From assembly GCA_966211765.1 (NCBI GenBank), contig CBIHOV010000007.1, positions 223,854 through 287,853 on the forward strand: 64,000 bases of DNA, in the 5' to 3' direction. The DNA is from Paraflavitalea sp966211765 (GTDB lineage: Bacteria; Bacteroidota; Bacteroidia; Chitinophagales; Chitinophagaceae). The translations under genes and the position numbers were made by a program. Below the pieces are notes generated by a model. It did no database searches. It had not been told where the DNA came from and worked only from the letters and a program-made list of their open reading frames with translations. Within the stretch, counting starts at the first letter, position 1. Each line of letters begins with the position of its first letter. This document shows, piece after piece, positions 27,827-37,445 of the stretch.

Positions 27827-29068
27827 ATGAATAAACGACTGCTGTATGTACTTTGTCCGATAGTGCTTTGTATCGCTATCTTTTCGCAGTGCGTTGATCA
27901 TGAACCGGATGGCCGTGATATCAGGGGTGAAAAATTTGCCGGCGCTGCCACCTGTGCGGGTTGCCATAAAAACATCTACGATACTTATCTCTCCACGGCC
28001 CACGCCATTACTTCCCGCCCGGCGGTCGCCAGTTCTGTCAAAGGCAGCTTTGCCGCTCCAGGGAATGTTTTTCATTATACGGGCAATACCCGGGTGATCA
28101 TGGAGGAGCGAGCCGATGGACTCTTCCAAACAGGGTACCTGAATGGCTCCCTACAGGGAAGTTATCCATTTGACATAGCGATCGGATCGGGCAGGAAGGC
28201 GCAAACCTATCTATACTGGGCAGGAGGCAAATATTTCCAATTGCCTGTTTCTTATTTTGTTCCGGCCCATAGCTGGGCCAACAGTCCTGGTTTCCCTGCC
28301 ACGCATCCCAAGTTTGACCGGGTGATACCGAGCACCTGCTTTGGATGTCACAGTTCGATGGCAGCGGTGAAAGAAGTAAAGCAGGAAGGTGTGACGGCTG
28401 TGGAAGAATTTGAGCAGCATAAAATAGTGTACGGCATTGACTGTGAACGCTGTCATGGTCCAGCAGCCGACCATGTAACTTTTCACACCACGCATCCGCA
28501 GGAGAAAAAGGGCATGCATATTACCTCCATCAGTAGCCTGGAAAACCAACCCAAACTGGACATGTGCGGCATTTGCCACTCCGGCCTTAAGACAGCACAA
28601 AAGCCGGCTTTTGAATTTAAACCGGGAGATGCCTTGTCCGATTATTTTTACCCCGACTTTACCCGGGTTACAAAAGCTACTGAAATAGATGTGCATGGCA
28701 ATCAATACCAGTTATTTACTGCCAGTGCCTGCTTCAGAAAAAGCAAGGGCATGCATTGTTCTTCCTGCCATCAGGTGCATGCTACAGAACGTGATCTGCC
28801 CGCTCTCTCCAAACAGTGCATGAATTGTCATACTACAGCAGGTAACAACTTTTGTACTCAGAAAGACCTTTCTGTTACCACGCTCATGAAAAATTGTATT
28901 GACTGTCATATGCCGGCGCAGCCTTCCAGCAAGATCACCTTACTGACCAATGGACAGGCTAGTCCTACGCCTGATTCTATCCGCACGCACCTCATCAAAA
29001 TCTATCCGGACGAAACGGCCAAAGTAATGGCGTTTCTCAAGAAAGACAGCGTGGGCGTCCATCATTAA
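27827..29068 (+). CDS. Heptaheme c-type cytochrome lipoprotein
   Basis: 413 residues from ATG 27827; a TTG nine bases upstream was rejected because ATG gives a clean signal peptide MNKRLLYVLCPIVLCIAIFSQC ending in a lipobox Cys. Seven CxxCH heme-binding motifs are present: CAGCH, CFGCH, CERCH, CGICH, CSSCH, CMNCH and CIDCH. The first is followed by a TAHA histidine, as in the cytochrome c554 superfamily. The protein is predicted to be a membrane-anchored periplasmic electron carrier or reductase. No quinol oxidase, nitrite reductase partner or cytochrome maturation gene is adjacent, so its electron donor and acceptor cannot be inferred. Two inverted repeats lie between this gene and the next. 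Confidence 0.9.
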   Translation: MNKRLLYVLCPIVLCIAIFSQCVDHEPDGRDIRGEKFAGAATCAGCHKNIYDTYLSTAHAITSRPAVASSVKGSFAAPGNVFHYTGNTRVIMEERADGLFQTGYLNGSLQGSYPFDIAIGSGRKAQTYLYWAGGKYFQLPVSYFVPAHSWANSPGFPATHPKFDRVIPSTCFGCHSSMAAVKEVKQEGVTAVEEFEQHKIVYGIDCERCHGPAADHVTFHTTHPQEKKGMHITSISSLENQPKLDMCGICHSGLKTAQKPAFEFKPGDALSDYFYPDFTRVTKATEIDVHGNQYQLFTASACFRKSKGMHCSSCHQVHATERDLPALSKQCMNCHTTAGNNFCTQKDLSVTTLMKNCIDCHMPAQPSSKITLLTNGQASPTPDSIRTHLIKIYPDETAKVMAFLKKDSVGVHH

Positions 29069-29124
29069 CCCCCTTTTTTTAATCCAGGTAGTTTTTGGGT
29101 CACGTTTTCGGACGACGGCGGCAC

Positions 29125-29146
29125 CTATACCCAGTTTAGGGTATAG
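29125..29146. repeat. Perfect 8-bp inverted repeat with TACCC core
   Basis: CTATACCC (29125-29132), loop AGTTTA, GGGTATAG (29139-29146). It lies 57 bp after the cytochrome stop. It may be a terminator without U-tract or an operator; it shares the TACCC/GGGTA core with the larger hairpin at 29215-29250. Confidence 0.6.
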
Positions 29147-29214
29147 ATAATGGTTAATTCTTTTTGTAGCAGCTGTTTCCCGCCACCAAACTAATTACGA
29201 CTAAGTTTTATACG

Positions 29215-29250
29215 TACCCTTTAAGAGAAAGCTCTTTCTTTTAAAGGGTA
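29215..29250 (+). terminator. Long hairpin between cytochrome and subtilase genes
   Basis: 36 nt that fold on themselves: the arms TACCCTTTAAGAGAAAG and CTTTCTTTTAAAGGGTA pair over 17 positions with one G-U wobble. It is 44 bp before the subtilase ATG. It could end cytochrome transcription or sit in the subtilase 5'UTR as an attenuator; the sequence alone does not decide this. Confidence 0.55.
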
Positions 29251-29294
29251 TTGCATTTAAAACCATTCCCAATCACCCCTTTAAGCTTCCCATC

Positions 29295-32200
29295 ATGATT
29301 AATATCAATAAGGTTGAAGTATTTGTTTCGGACTACAACAACAAGTTGCTGAAGAAAGCCAAGGTTACGCTACGCGGTGAACAGTATACAGCCACGCTCA
29401 AATTCAACAGTTCTACGAGTGCTTATGTATTGTTGGACTTCAAACCGGGCAGGTATGAGATCACCGCGACGGCAGAGGGATATGAGCCAAAATCAAAGAG
29501 TGTTTTCATTGGCAACAGCGGCGTTTCTGAAACTTTTATTTTGGGCACTAAAGGGATGCCCTTCTTTTACCGGGGCACGGTGGAAGTACCCTTTGAGCCG
29601 ATCAAGGATTCGTTTGCTGTGGTAATGCATACAACGGTAAAGGAACCGGAACAACTGATAAAAGGTCTTGAAAGCAAACACAAAGTAACCTATATAAGCC
29701 CGCATAAGAACCTGCAGAGCAATGGGGTACTGCTGTTTAAATACCCATCAAGACTTTCTGAAGATGCCAAAATGGAGATCCGGAAAGCCATCCAACGACA
29801 AAAAGAAGTGGCATTGGCCACTTCGATCCTGAAACAATCGGAAGCAAACGTTTCGCTGCTGACAGATGAGATCGTTGTGAAGTTTAAAGGGAATATTGAA
29901 CCGAAAGAAGTGCAGCGGGTGGCCAGGGAGTTTGGCCTTAAGCAATTGCGTACGATTCCTTATGCAGGCAATGGGTATCAATTCCGGGTAGTCAGCGGCA
30001 AACAAAGTGATATACTGGGTGTGTGCGCCAGTCTTGTAAAAATGGGGATTGTAGAGTACGCTGAGCCTAATCTGTTTCACACACATGAAGCAGATGTTAT
30101 CATTCCCACCAATTACCTGTTTCCGGAACAGTGGGACCATACGATACTGGGTACACCCGGCGCCTGGCAGGTATTGAATGACCATCTGGGCGCTGCCCGC
30201 CGGTTTGGCCATCCGGATATAGTAGTGGCGGTAGTAGACAGTGGGGTGAATACTGCTCACCCACAATTCAGCGGAACGGTATCGAATGCTCAACCCAAAA
30301 TGTTCAGTGCATTTGATTTTGCCAATATGGTGGCAAACAATACATCATTGGATGGCAGTCACGGTACTTGCTGCGCCAGTGCCTCCACGGGCATGACATC
30401 GGTTTCTTCCGGCAGCACAGGTGTTCCTGACGGAACTGCCGGTATTGCCGGCAATGTGCGGCTAATGGGCTGCAGACAACCAGGATGGGCAACAGGCCTG
30501 GAAACAAACTATGCCGATATGTATATCTGGATAGGTGGTTTCAATCCCAATAGTATGCTGGCCGGATTTCCGGCGCAACAGGCAAGGGGAGCTGATATCA
30601 TCACCAATAGTTTTGGATACAGTACAGGAGCGCCTATTTCGGGATTGATGAAGGATACCTTTGATCATTTAACCACTTATGGAAGGAATGGCAAAGGGTT
30701 GTTGTTGTTCTTTTCGGCGGGGAATGCGAATACCCAGCTGGATGTAACTTTTGCAAGACCCTGGGGCATGTATAAAAAGTGTATGAGTGTTTCGGCATCC
30801 ACACTTGGCAATGATGGGGTCACTGAAATCAAGGCAAGCTACAGCAGCTTTGGAACACCCGTCAGTTTTTGTGCACCCAGCAATGATAATGAGGGACACC
30901 ACCCACCCACAGGCTATGGAGCATTTACTGCCACCATCCTCAACGCGTCGGCCGGCAACGATGGCAATACACCCAGAAACCGGGAGATTCAAACCACTTT
31001 ATCGGCCAATGCAGCCATAGGCGCGGGTAGTATCACGGTGGCCAGCGCCGCTGGCATGGCGGTGGGCCAGGCCATTATGATAGAAGTGCCGGGCAATGCG
31101 CTGTCGGAAGCAAAAAGGATCTCGGGTATTGTTGGCACTACCATCAGCTTTACACCTACCCTTTTCAATGCACACAATTCGGGCGCAACGGTTGCTTTTG
31201 GTAACCGCGATTATACCAATAATTTCGGTGGCACCTCTTATGCCACGCCGGTAACAGCGGGCGTATCGGCGTTGATGCTTTCGGCCAACCAGCAACTAAC
31301 CTGGATAGAAGTACGTGAGATATTGCGCAATACGGCTGTGAAGATAGATGCCGGCAATACGCATGCTGTGGGCAGGTGGCTGGATGTAAACGGATTAAAC
31401 TCCGGTCAGGCCGGCTATGCAGGGCCTTTCTTCAGCCAGTTCTTTGGCTATGGCCGTATCAATGCGCTGGCAGCTGTAACGGCCTCCAGGGATTATGATT
31501 TTGGAAGAGACATTTTTGTGCGCGATAATATGTCGGATATAGGGGCAACCACTTCGGTTCCGCCGCATTGGAGAGGCGTGGACATATGGGTGCGTAATTT
31601 CAATGATGGTGTAGCGCCCCTGAACTATGCTACAGACGCTAATGTCAACAACGTACACCAATCACCGATATTCGGACAGGTGAATTACCTGAACGTGCGC
31701 TTCAGAAACAGGGGAGCTATCAATTCATTCCCCTTTTTCATTCGCGCTTATATTGCTCATTATCCGGGTACGGAGTTTATCTACCCTACTCAATTTATTC
31801 CCACGGTGCGCCCTAATGGCACTATTCCCAACCCACTCACCTTTGGCACCTACCTGATCGGTGAACAACTTGTCAATCCGCTGAATGCCGGTACAGACAG
31901 CAGTGTTTTACTGGAATGGCCTGCAGCACTGATCCCACCCAAACAGGTGAATGTAGGAGGGATATTGGTGAACTGGCACCCCTGTTTACTGGTGGAAGTA
32001 AGTCCGCATGATGGCTTTGCAGCTACAGGCAACCACGTATGGGATGACAATAACCTGGCCCAGAAGAATATCTCGATCAATTACGGTGATTCAACAGACA
32101 ATGCATCGTTTGTGATGCTGGGCAATGAGATCCGCAATGGCGTAAAAGATCTTCGCTTTGTGATCACGCCTACTGGTAAAAAGCCGCAACCTTACTTCCT

Positions 32201-32474
32201 GTTCTTTGCCGATGAAAAGATCAACGCTTATTTCCTGCGGTATGCAAAGCAGAACCCCCGGATATTTGAGATCGGGAAATACAAAAAGGTGACGGTAGCC
32301 TGGGTAAAATCAGCTTCCAAAATAGCATTTGAGTTGCCCAATGCGGGCTTGCTGCCCATGGTGGCCGGCGTTGATCCCAAAAGAATGACCACTGAGTTTT
32401 CACTGGACATCCTCCAATATAGTGGCAAGAAAATAACAGGTTCTTATGGAATAGAATTCAGAAAGAAACAGTAA
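29295..32474 (+). CDS. S8 (subtilisin) family serine peptidase without signal peptide
   Basis: 1059 residues. No signal peptide: the N-terminus (ININKVEVFVSDYNNK) opens directly into a carboxypeptidase-regulatory-like beta domain (5-85). After a propeptide-like segment (about 100-280) comes the subtilase domain with Asp315 (VAVVDSGVN), His356 (DGSHGTCC), the oxyanion Asn near 478 (FFSAGNAN) and Ser648 (GGTSYATPVTAG). About 90 residues between the Asn and Ser blocks form an inserted beta-rich subdomain (TTLSANAAIGAGSITVASAA onward). The C-terminal ~330 residues are beta-rich and unassigned, with no T9SS-type sorting domain recognised. The gene is first in a run with an alpha/beta hydrolase (9 bp away) and a small unknown. 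Export route and substrate are unknown. Catalytic residues are intact. Confidence 0.9.
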   Translation: MININKVEVFVSDYNNKLLKKAKVTLRGEQYTATLKFNSSTSAYVLLDFKPGRYEITATAEGYEPKSKSVFIGNSGVSETFILGTKGMPFFYRGTVEVPFEPIKDSFAVVMHTTVKEPEQLIKGLESKHKVTYISPHKNLQSNGVLLFKYPSRLSEDAKMEIRKAIQRQKEVALATSILKQSEANVSLLTDEIVVKFKGNIEPKEVQRVAREFGLKQLRTIPYAGNGYQFRVVSGKQSDILGVCASLVKMGIVEYAEPNLFHTHEADVIIPTNYLFPEQWDHTILGTPGAWQVLNDHLGAARRFGHPDIVVAVVDSGVNTAHPQFSGTVSNAQPKMFSAFDFANMVANNTSLDGSHGTCCASASTGMTSVSSGSTGVPDGTAGIAGNVRLMGCRQPGWATGLETNYADMYIWIGGFNPNSMLAGFPAQQARGADIITNSFGYSTGAPISGLMKDTFDHLTTYGRNGKGLLLFFSAGNANTQLDVTFARPWGMYKKCMSVSASTLGNDGVTEIKASYSSFGTPVSFCAPSNDNEGHHPPTGYGAFTATILNASAGNDGNTPRNREIQTTLSANAAIGAGSITVASAAGMAVGQAIMIEVPGNALSEAKRISGIVGTTISFTPTLFNAHNSGATVAFGNRDYTNNFGGTSYATPVTAGVSALMLSANQQLTWIEVREILRNTAVKIDAGNTHAVGRWLDVNGLNSGQAGYAGPFFSQFFGYGRINALAAVTASRDYDFGRDIFVRDNMSDIGATTSVPPHWRGVDIWVRNFNDGVAPLNYATDANVNNVHQSPIFGQVNYLNVRFRNRGAINSFPFFIRAYIAHYPGTEFIYPTQFIPTVRPNGTIPNPLTFGTYLIGEQLVNPLNAGTDSSVLLEWPAALIPPKQVNVGGILVNWHPCLLVEVSPHDGFAATGNHVWDDNNLAQKNISINYGDSTDNASFVMLGNEIRNGVKDLRFVITPTGKKPQPYFLFFADEKINAYFLRYAKQNPRIFEIGKYKKVTVAWVKSASKIAFELPNAGLLPMVAGVDPKRMTTEFSLDILQYSGKKITGSYGIEFRKKQ

Positions 32475-32483
32475 AAACCTCTT

Positions 32484-35400
32484 ATGATAGCTGCAACCAT
32501 CCATGGGCAAACACGCTCAAAGGAATTTGAGACGGCCTTACCCTGCCTCTTCATTAAAACTTATTATAAAGGCAAGCCGCAGCAACATATCCAAACAGCT
32601 GTATCGGGGGATGACGGCCGGTTTGCCATCGGCATCACGGAGAATGCGGCATTTAAGTTGCCGCAGATGCTGGCAGACCTCTCTTTTCATATACTGGACG
32701 AGTTTGATGGCACATTGATCCACCAGGTTGATTTTTCGGCGGTCTATCCAGGCTTCGATATCCTGATCCCACTGGAAGCATTCGATAAGATCAGGAAGCC
32801 CATTATTGAGTTGTTGGGAGATGATGGCAAAAGAAAGGATCAGTTTGAAACAGGAGAATCGCTGGGTATCGCGGCCAGCAGACTGGTGCCACTTTCTATG
32901 TACGAGATCGTGCTATCGGTAAATGAAAAGGAAATGGCGGGCGTATCATTGAGAACAGACAGCCATGGTCATATAAATCATACGATCATCTGGCCTCAAC
33001 TGGGTATCAATGACCTGGAAAGTAAACATTTACTAACGCCAGCCGAAGCGGCGCTCAAGTGGCAGAAGCAACCGGTATTGGTGGTGGTTAAAAAAGACAA
33101 GGAACTTATATATCAAAAGCAGTTCATTGTTCATTCAAACGGGAAGCCCTATGTATTGGCCACCGGCAGAAACGGCAGGCCGGTCAATGCTATTGAAGGA
33201 CATAAAGAGGCGCTTTATATTATGCCTGGCAATATGGGCCGTAAAGGAATAGCCAGGATATTGCTGGTGAAAAGGCAGCATGACTGGAATGTGGGTGATG
33301 CCTTTGAGCTTGCCACAGGCAGAAATGGAAAACCTGTGGTGAAAGAAATTGACCTGGCCAAACTGGAGCCCGCCTCGCCTGTACTCGTAGCAAGGGTGGG
33401 GCAACTGGTGGCAGGTGCGTATGATATTATCGTGCGGCCAATTCGTTATGGATTTGAAGACAATGACGCCACGCACGTGATTGCCCGGGATGTGGTTTCG
33501 GGGCGAAGGATCACGGGTATTGTGGTGAGGGAAAATTTCTGGAATGCGAAACCTGTGCTGGGTGGATGTGTCAATAAGCTGCCCATCAGTGGCCGGTCGG
33601 TATCAGGCGCTCCCTATTTTCAATATGCAGACACGTTCACAGTTGGTGAAAATATTTATGGGGCGTTGGACCCAGGCATTGTAGACCCCTCCAATATTAG
33701 TAAGGCCTGCGCGCTGTACGTAATACAAAGTAAGGATGATGCGGCCTGGAATATAGATAACTCGCTTGCCCACCTGCCATTACTGGGTGGCAATGCGGCC
33801 GTTCAGAAAGTAATGATGCAGCCTGGTTGTATGAATATGAATAAGCATTTGCTGTGGGCCAATGCTACAACTCCGGGAGATTATGATGTGATTGCCGACT
33901 TTGGCAACAACAGTCCCACGGTAGCAGGTTTTGTACAGGACGATCAATACAATACGCCCCTGGATATCATCGATGGGTATTTTGTTCCGGGATTCAAAGT
34001 GGTAGAAGACCCGGGCATTATGACGCAGTGGGCCCATGCAGGCACCTGGCATTATGATGAAACGATCGTCAATGCCATGGGTATTACCGGATCACCGGTG
34101 GTGACGGATGAAAACGATGATTATTTTACGCCGGGCGGATATATTGCTGTAAACAGAACGATCAGACTGAAGGCCCAGGTATATTATCCTACAGATGTAG
34201 CGGGTGTCACCAACCCTGTGCAGATAAGCCCTGTGGCCCCTAATTATCCGCTGATCGTTATCGTGCATGGCAATGGACACAATTATACCTCCTATGATTT
34301 CCTTTTGACGCACTTTGCCAGGAACGGATTCATTGCGGTGAGCATTGATTGCCGGTATCTATCGGGCATGAGCCTTATACATGGGATGAGTGGATTGGGC
34401 CGGGCGGAGGCTTTGTTCAAACACCTGGAAGTGATCAATACAAAGTTTGGCGCTACTGTTCAGAACAATATCGGCATTATGGGACATAGCCGTGGCGGCG
34501 AAGCGGTATTAAAAGCGGCCCGCCTCAACCAGCAGTCGGCCCTGGGCCACAACTTCAATGCGATCATGAGCCTGGCGCCTACAGATCAGTATGGAAGCGA
34601 AGTATTGACCGGCGCCTGGAGCAAACCCTATTTTGTATTGTATGGATCGCGGGATGGGGATATCGACGGAGGCATCTGGACAGCTGGCTATACAATCCCT
34701 CAAACAGGCTTTGCCTTGTGGGACCGGGCAGGGGGATCGGAAAAGACGATGGCATTTGTATACCTGGCCACACACAATGGATTTGTAACAGCCAATTCGG
34801 ATAGTGGAGATGCAGGTTTACTGACCCCGGCTGTTCAAAAAACAATAACGATCGCTTACATGAATGCATATTTCAGGATGGTGTTGAAAAACGAAGCGCA
34901 ATGGAAAGGAATGTTTACGGGAGAATGGAAGCCGGGTTCTGTAAGCGCTACCCCGGCACAATTGTTCACGCAATACCAGGCAACGGGCACCCGCGTAGTA
35001 GATAATTTTGAAGGCGCGGTAAACTGGCAGGCCAGTACGATCAATGGTACGGTGGCGGCTATTGGTTTACCGATGAATCCTGATGAAGGCAAACTAAGAA
35101 TATTGGATACACATTCGCCCCATGATTCACAAGGATTAAAGATCAGGTGGGATAATACTACCGACGGCCTGGAGTTTTCGATACCGGCAGGCCAACAGGA
35201 CGTATCAGGCTTTACGCATGTGAGTATCCGCATTTCCCAGAAGGATGGCAGCGCCTTCAATCCTGCCAACCTCGACCAGAACTTAAGACTGGCGCTGAAG
35301 GATGGCGCCAATAATGAACGTGCCGTGCGGGTCAGTGCCTTTTTCAGGATCCCTTATCCGGAGCAACGCCCCAGTGCCAATCTCCGGAAATCGGCCATGG

Positions 35401-35549
35401 TGAGTATACGGATCCCACTCAAGTCGTATACCATTGTATGTGCCGGGCAGGTACAGGTGGACCTCACCAATGTAGTGCTGCTTTCACTGAAGTTCTCAGA
35501 GCAGGCACAAGGAGAAATAGATATTGATACCATCGAGTTTACCAACTGA
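32484..35549 (+). CDS. Large alpha/beta-hydrolase-domain protein
   Basis: 1021 residues, no signal peptide. Residues 1-500 are beta-rich and unrecognised; they include two near copies of a short motif (VLATGRNGRPV and ELATGRNGKPV). An alpha/beta hydrolase core lies at about 560-800: oxyanion region VIVHGNGHNYTSYDF, nucleophile elbow Ser669 in IMGHSRGGEA, an acid in GSRDGDIDGG and His764 in LATHNGFVT. That gives a complete triad resembling dienelactone hydrolase or acetyl-xylan-esterase-like enzymes. A C-terminal beta-sandwich (about 840-1021) may bind carbohydrate, which is inference. It follows the subtilase by 9 bp and precedes a 140-residue unknown. As with the subtilase, the lack of a secretion signal despite a secreted-enzyme look is odd. 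Confidence 0.85.
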   Translation: MIAATIHGQTRSKEFETALPCLFIKTYYKGKPQQHIQTAVSGDDGRFAIGITENAAFKLPQMLADLSFHILDEFDGTLIHQVDFSAVYPGFDILIPLEAFDKIRKPIIELLGDDGKRKDQFETGESLGIAASRLVPLSMYEIVLSVNEKEMAGVSLRTDSHGHINHTIIWPQLGINDLESKHLLTPAEAALKWQKQPVLVVVKKDKELIYQKQFIVHSNGKPYVLATGRNGRPVNAIEGHKEALYIMPGNMGRKGIARILLVKRQHDWNVGDAFELATGRNGKPVVKEIDLAKLEPASPVLVARVGQLVAGAYDIIVRPIRYGFEDNDATHVIARDVVSGRRITGIVVRENFWNAKPVLGGCVNKLPISGRSVSGAPYFQYADTFTVGENIYGALDPGIVDPSNISKACALYVIQSKDDAAWNIDNSLAHLPLLGGNAAVQKVMMQPGCMNMNKHLLWANATTPGDYDVIADFGNNSPTVAGFVQDDQYNTPLDIIDGYFVPGFKVVEDPGIMTQWAHAGTWHYDETIVNAMGITGSPVVTDENDDYFTPGGYIAVNRTIRLKAQVYYPTDVAGVTNPVQISPVAPNYPLIVIVHGNGHNYTSYDFLLTHFARNGFIAVSIDCRYLSGMSLIHGMSGLGRAEALFKHLEVINTKFGATVQNNIGIMGHSRGGEAVLKAARLNQQSALGHNFNAIMSLAPTDQYGSEVLTGAWSKPYFVLYGSRDGDIDGGIWTAGYTIPQTGFALWDRAGGSEKTMAFVYLATHNGFVTANSDSGDAGLLTPAVQKTITIAYMNAYFRMVLKNEAQWKGMFTGEWKPGSVSATPAQLFTQYQATGTRVVDNFEGAVNWQASTINGTVAAIGLPMNPDEGKLRILDTHSPHDSQGLKIRWDNTTDGLEFSIPAGQQDVSGFTHVSIRISQKDGSAFNPANLDQNLRLALKDGANNERAVRVSAFFRIPYPEQRPSANLRKSAMVSIRIPLKSYTIVCAGQVQVDLTNVVLLSLKFSEQAQGEIDIDTIEFTN

Positions 35550-35563
35550 AAAAGTAATTGACC

Positions 35564-35986
35564 ATGACACAAATAGGGAAAACAAAGGGCCAGGCGCCTG
35601 CCTACGAATTGCATGTGCAGGATATTATCCGCGATTTCAACCACAAGCCGCACCGCATGGTCAAAATGGTGATCATGGGTGAGCAGTTTCCCATCAGGAA
35701 TGCCCCACTCTTTGTAAGGATTGTAGATGAAGGCAGGACTGAAGAAAGCTGGCTTACGGAGTTGGCTGCATCCCGGCAGCAGATCATTGCTTTTTTCCCG
35801 GTTGACTTCAATAAAAAAGGAGCTGTTGAATTTGGCTATGGCAATGAGGTGTTGGGTGTGTTCAGGAATCCCGGCTGGAAAAACTTCAAGGCGCTGGATG
35901 CTTCCTTAATAGAAAAGGAAGTAATAACGGTAGATAAAAAATGGCTTCAAAAAATGAGCGACCCGGATTCCAAAGGGAAGAAATAA
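35564..35986 (+). CDS. Conserved-looking small protein of unknown function
   Basis: 140 residues from ATG 35564; a TTG two codons upstream is possible but less likely. The protein is soluble, without signal peptide or membrane helix. Recognisable blocks are YELHVQDIIRDFNHKPHRMV and MVIMGEQFPIRNAPLFVRIV, then IIAFFPVDFNKKGAVEFGYG and a basic tail. No family was recognised. It is the third gene of the run after the subtilase and hydrolase (14 bp after the hydrolase stop), so it is probably made with them. A chaperone or inhibitor role would be a guess. Confidence 0.72.
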   Translation: MTQIGKTKGQAPAYELHVQDIIRDFNHKPHRMVKMVIMGEQFPIRNAPLFVRIVDEGRTEESWLTELAASRQQIIAFFPVDFNKKGAVEFGYGNEVLGVFRNPGWKNFKALDASLIEKEVITVDKKWLQKMSDPDSKGKK

Positions 35987-36021
35987 GCTGCGGTTCATAT
36001 AGAATACTTTGGAAGACTTTA

Positions 36022-36056
36022 ATAAGGTTACGGTCGGCCGATTACCTGAGCCTTAT
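36022..36056. terminator. Candidate bidirectional terminator
   Basis: ATAAGG (36022-36027) pairs with CCTTAT (36051-36056), enclosing a GC-rich, partly self-complementary loop. It sits midway between the convergent 35986 and 36094 gene ends. The stem is short, so support is modest. Confidence 0.4.
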
Positions 36057-36093
36057 ATAAAAATCATTCCACGAGCCCACCCGTCCGTTCACG

Positions 36094-37434
36094 CTATCCA
36101 AATGCGATAAAAAGTACCCAAATAAGCAGTTGCACCGTTAGTCCCATCAACAAGGTTGCCACACTGTATACTTTGAGGGTAGCCGCAGTTTCGAGGTTAG
36201 AGAAGCGGCTGATCACCCAGAAGTAGGCATCATTGGCGTGGCTCACCATCATACTGCCGGCGCCCATGCTTAAGATGGTAAGCGTTAATCCTGTGGGCGA
36301 TTGTAAACCCAGGCTGGCAAGCAAGGGGGTTACCAATGATGCTGCAGTAATGACAGCCACGGTAGAAGAACCTTGCGCCGTTTTCAGGATGGCAGCGATC
36401 AGGAACGGAAAGAAGATGCCCAATGATAAACCACTCAGCAAGTCACCCAGGTTTTTACCCATGCCGGTAGCCTGGAGCATTTCACCAAACATACCACCTG
36501 CGGCAATAATGGCCAATATCATTCCTGCTTTTTCCACGCCACCTGTAAGCCAATGTGACCATTCTTTTTTATCCTCTTTCCGGATCAAGGTGAGGGATAT
36601 AAGGATGCCAATGGCCAGGGCTATCACCGGTTCGCCTACAAAAGAAACCAGGCGCAGGAAGGTGTGCGCTGCCACTTCTTCTTTGGTGGCAAACAGCAAC
36701 ATGCCCGACTTGGCCGCAATCAAGGCTATCGGAAGTATAACAGGCAGAAATGAACGTCCGGCTGGCGGCAGGTGTTTAGGCAATTCTTCCAGGGTTTCAG
36801 ACTCGATATATTCATGTGTAATTTTGCTGCCCCGCCACACACTCCATAAATAGCCAACCAATGCCGCAGGTATGGCCAGGGCAATACCCCAGAGCATCAC
36901 CATGCCCAGGTTGCCTCCTGCAGTACCTACTGCCGCTGTGATACCGGGATGCGGTGGCACCAGGCAATGCACGGCATATAAGGAAGTAGCCAATACGGCT
37001 GCCATGACGGGCATACGGAAATGTGTTTTTTTAACAAGTGAATGGTTCAATCCACTCAGGATGATGAAACCGCTATCGCAAAAGATGGGCAGTCCCACTA
37101 TAAAGCCCGTAAGGGCTACGGCGGCTGGTGCATTTTTCTCTTTCACAATGCGTAGAATAGCACTGGCCATGCTAATGGTAGCTCCCGTTTTTTCAAGTAT
37201 GACACCCAGGGTGGTGCCGAATATAATAAGCAGACCGATCTTTTCCATCGTGTGGCCAAAGCCTGTCTTAAGTATGCCAGGTATATTTTCAATGGGCAAG
37301 CCGCTGAGCAATCCTACTCCCAATGCAGCAATCAGTAAAGCAAAGAAGGCATTGACCTTTTTATACGCAGTGAGCCATATAATAAAAGCAATGCTGGCAA
37401 TAAGAAGCAATAACAGGTAATACGTGTTTGTCAT
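36094..37434 (-). CDS. GntP-family gluconate/glycerate-type permease
   Basis: 446 residues, the usual length for GntP proteins (about 440). About 12 membrane helices run through the whole sequence. Family landmarks include the N-terminal AFFALLIAALGVGLLSGLP, VPPHPGITAAVGTAGGNLG in the middle, and LSMGAGSMMVSHANDAYFWV and AQGSSTVAVITAASLVTPLL towards the end. GntP members import gluconate and related sugar acids with protons. The glycerate 2-kinase gene lies 11 bp upstream on the same strand, so the substrate is probably D-glycerate or a related acid that is converted to glycerate. It is the second gene of this two-gene operon. Confidence 0.93.
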   Translation of the reverse strand: MTNTYYLLLLLIASIAFIIWLTAYKKVNAFFALLIAALGVGLLSGLPIENIPGILKTGFGHTMEKIGLLIIFGTTLGVILEKTGATISMASAILRIVKEKNAPAAVALTGFIVGLPIFCDSGFIILSGLNHSLVKKTHFRMPVMAAVLATSLYAVHCLVPPHPGITAAVGTAGGNLGMVMLWGIALAIPAALVGYLWSVWRGSKITHEYIESETLEELPKHLPPAGRSFLPVILPIALIAAKSGMLLFATKEEVAAHTFLRLVSFVGEPVIALAIGILISLTLIRKEDKKEWSHWLTGGVEKAGMILAIIAAGGMFGEMLQATGMGKNLGDLLSGLSLGIFFPFLIAAILKTAQGSSTVAVITAASLVTPLLASLGLQSPTGLTLTILSMGAGSMMVSHANDAYFWVISRFSNLETAATLKVYSVATLLMGLTVQLLIWVLFIAFG

Positions 37435-37445
37435 CCAGCCTGGTT

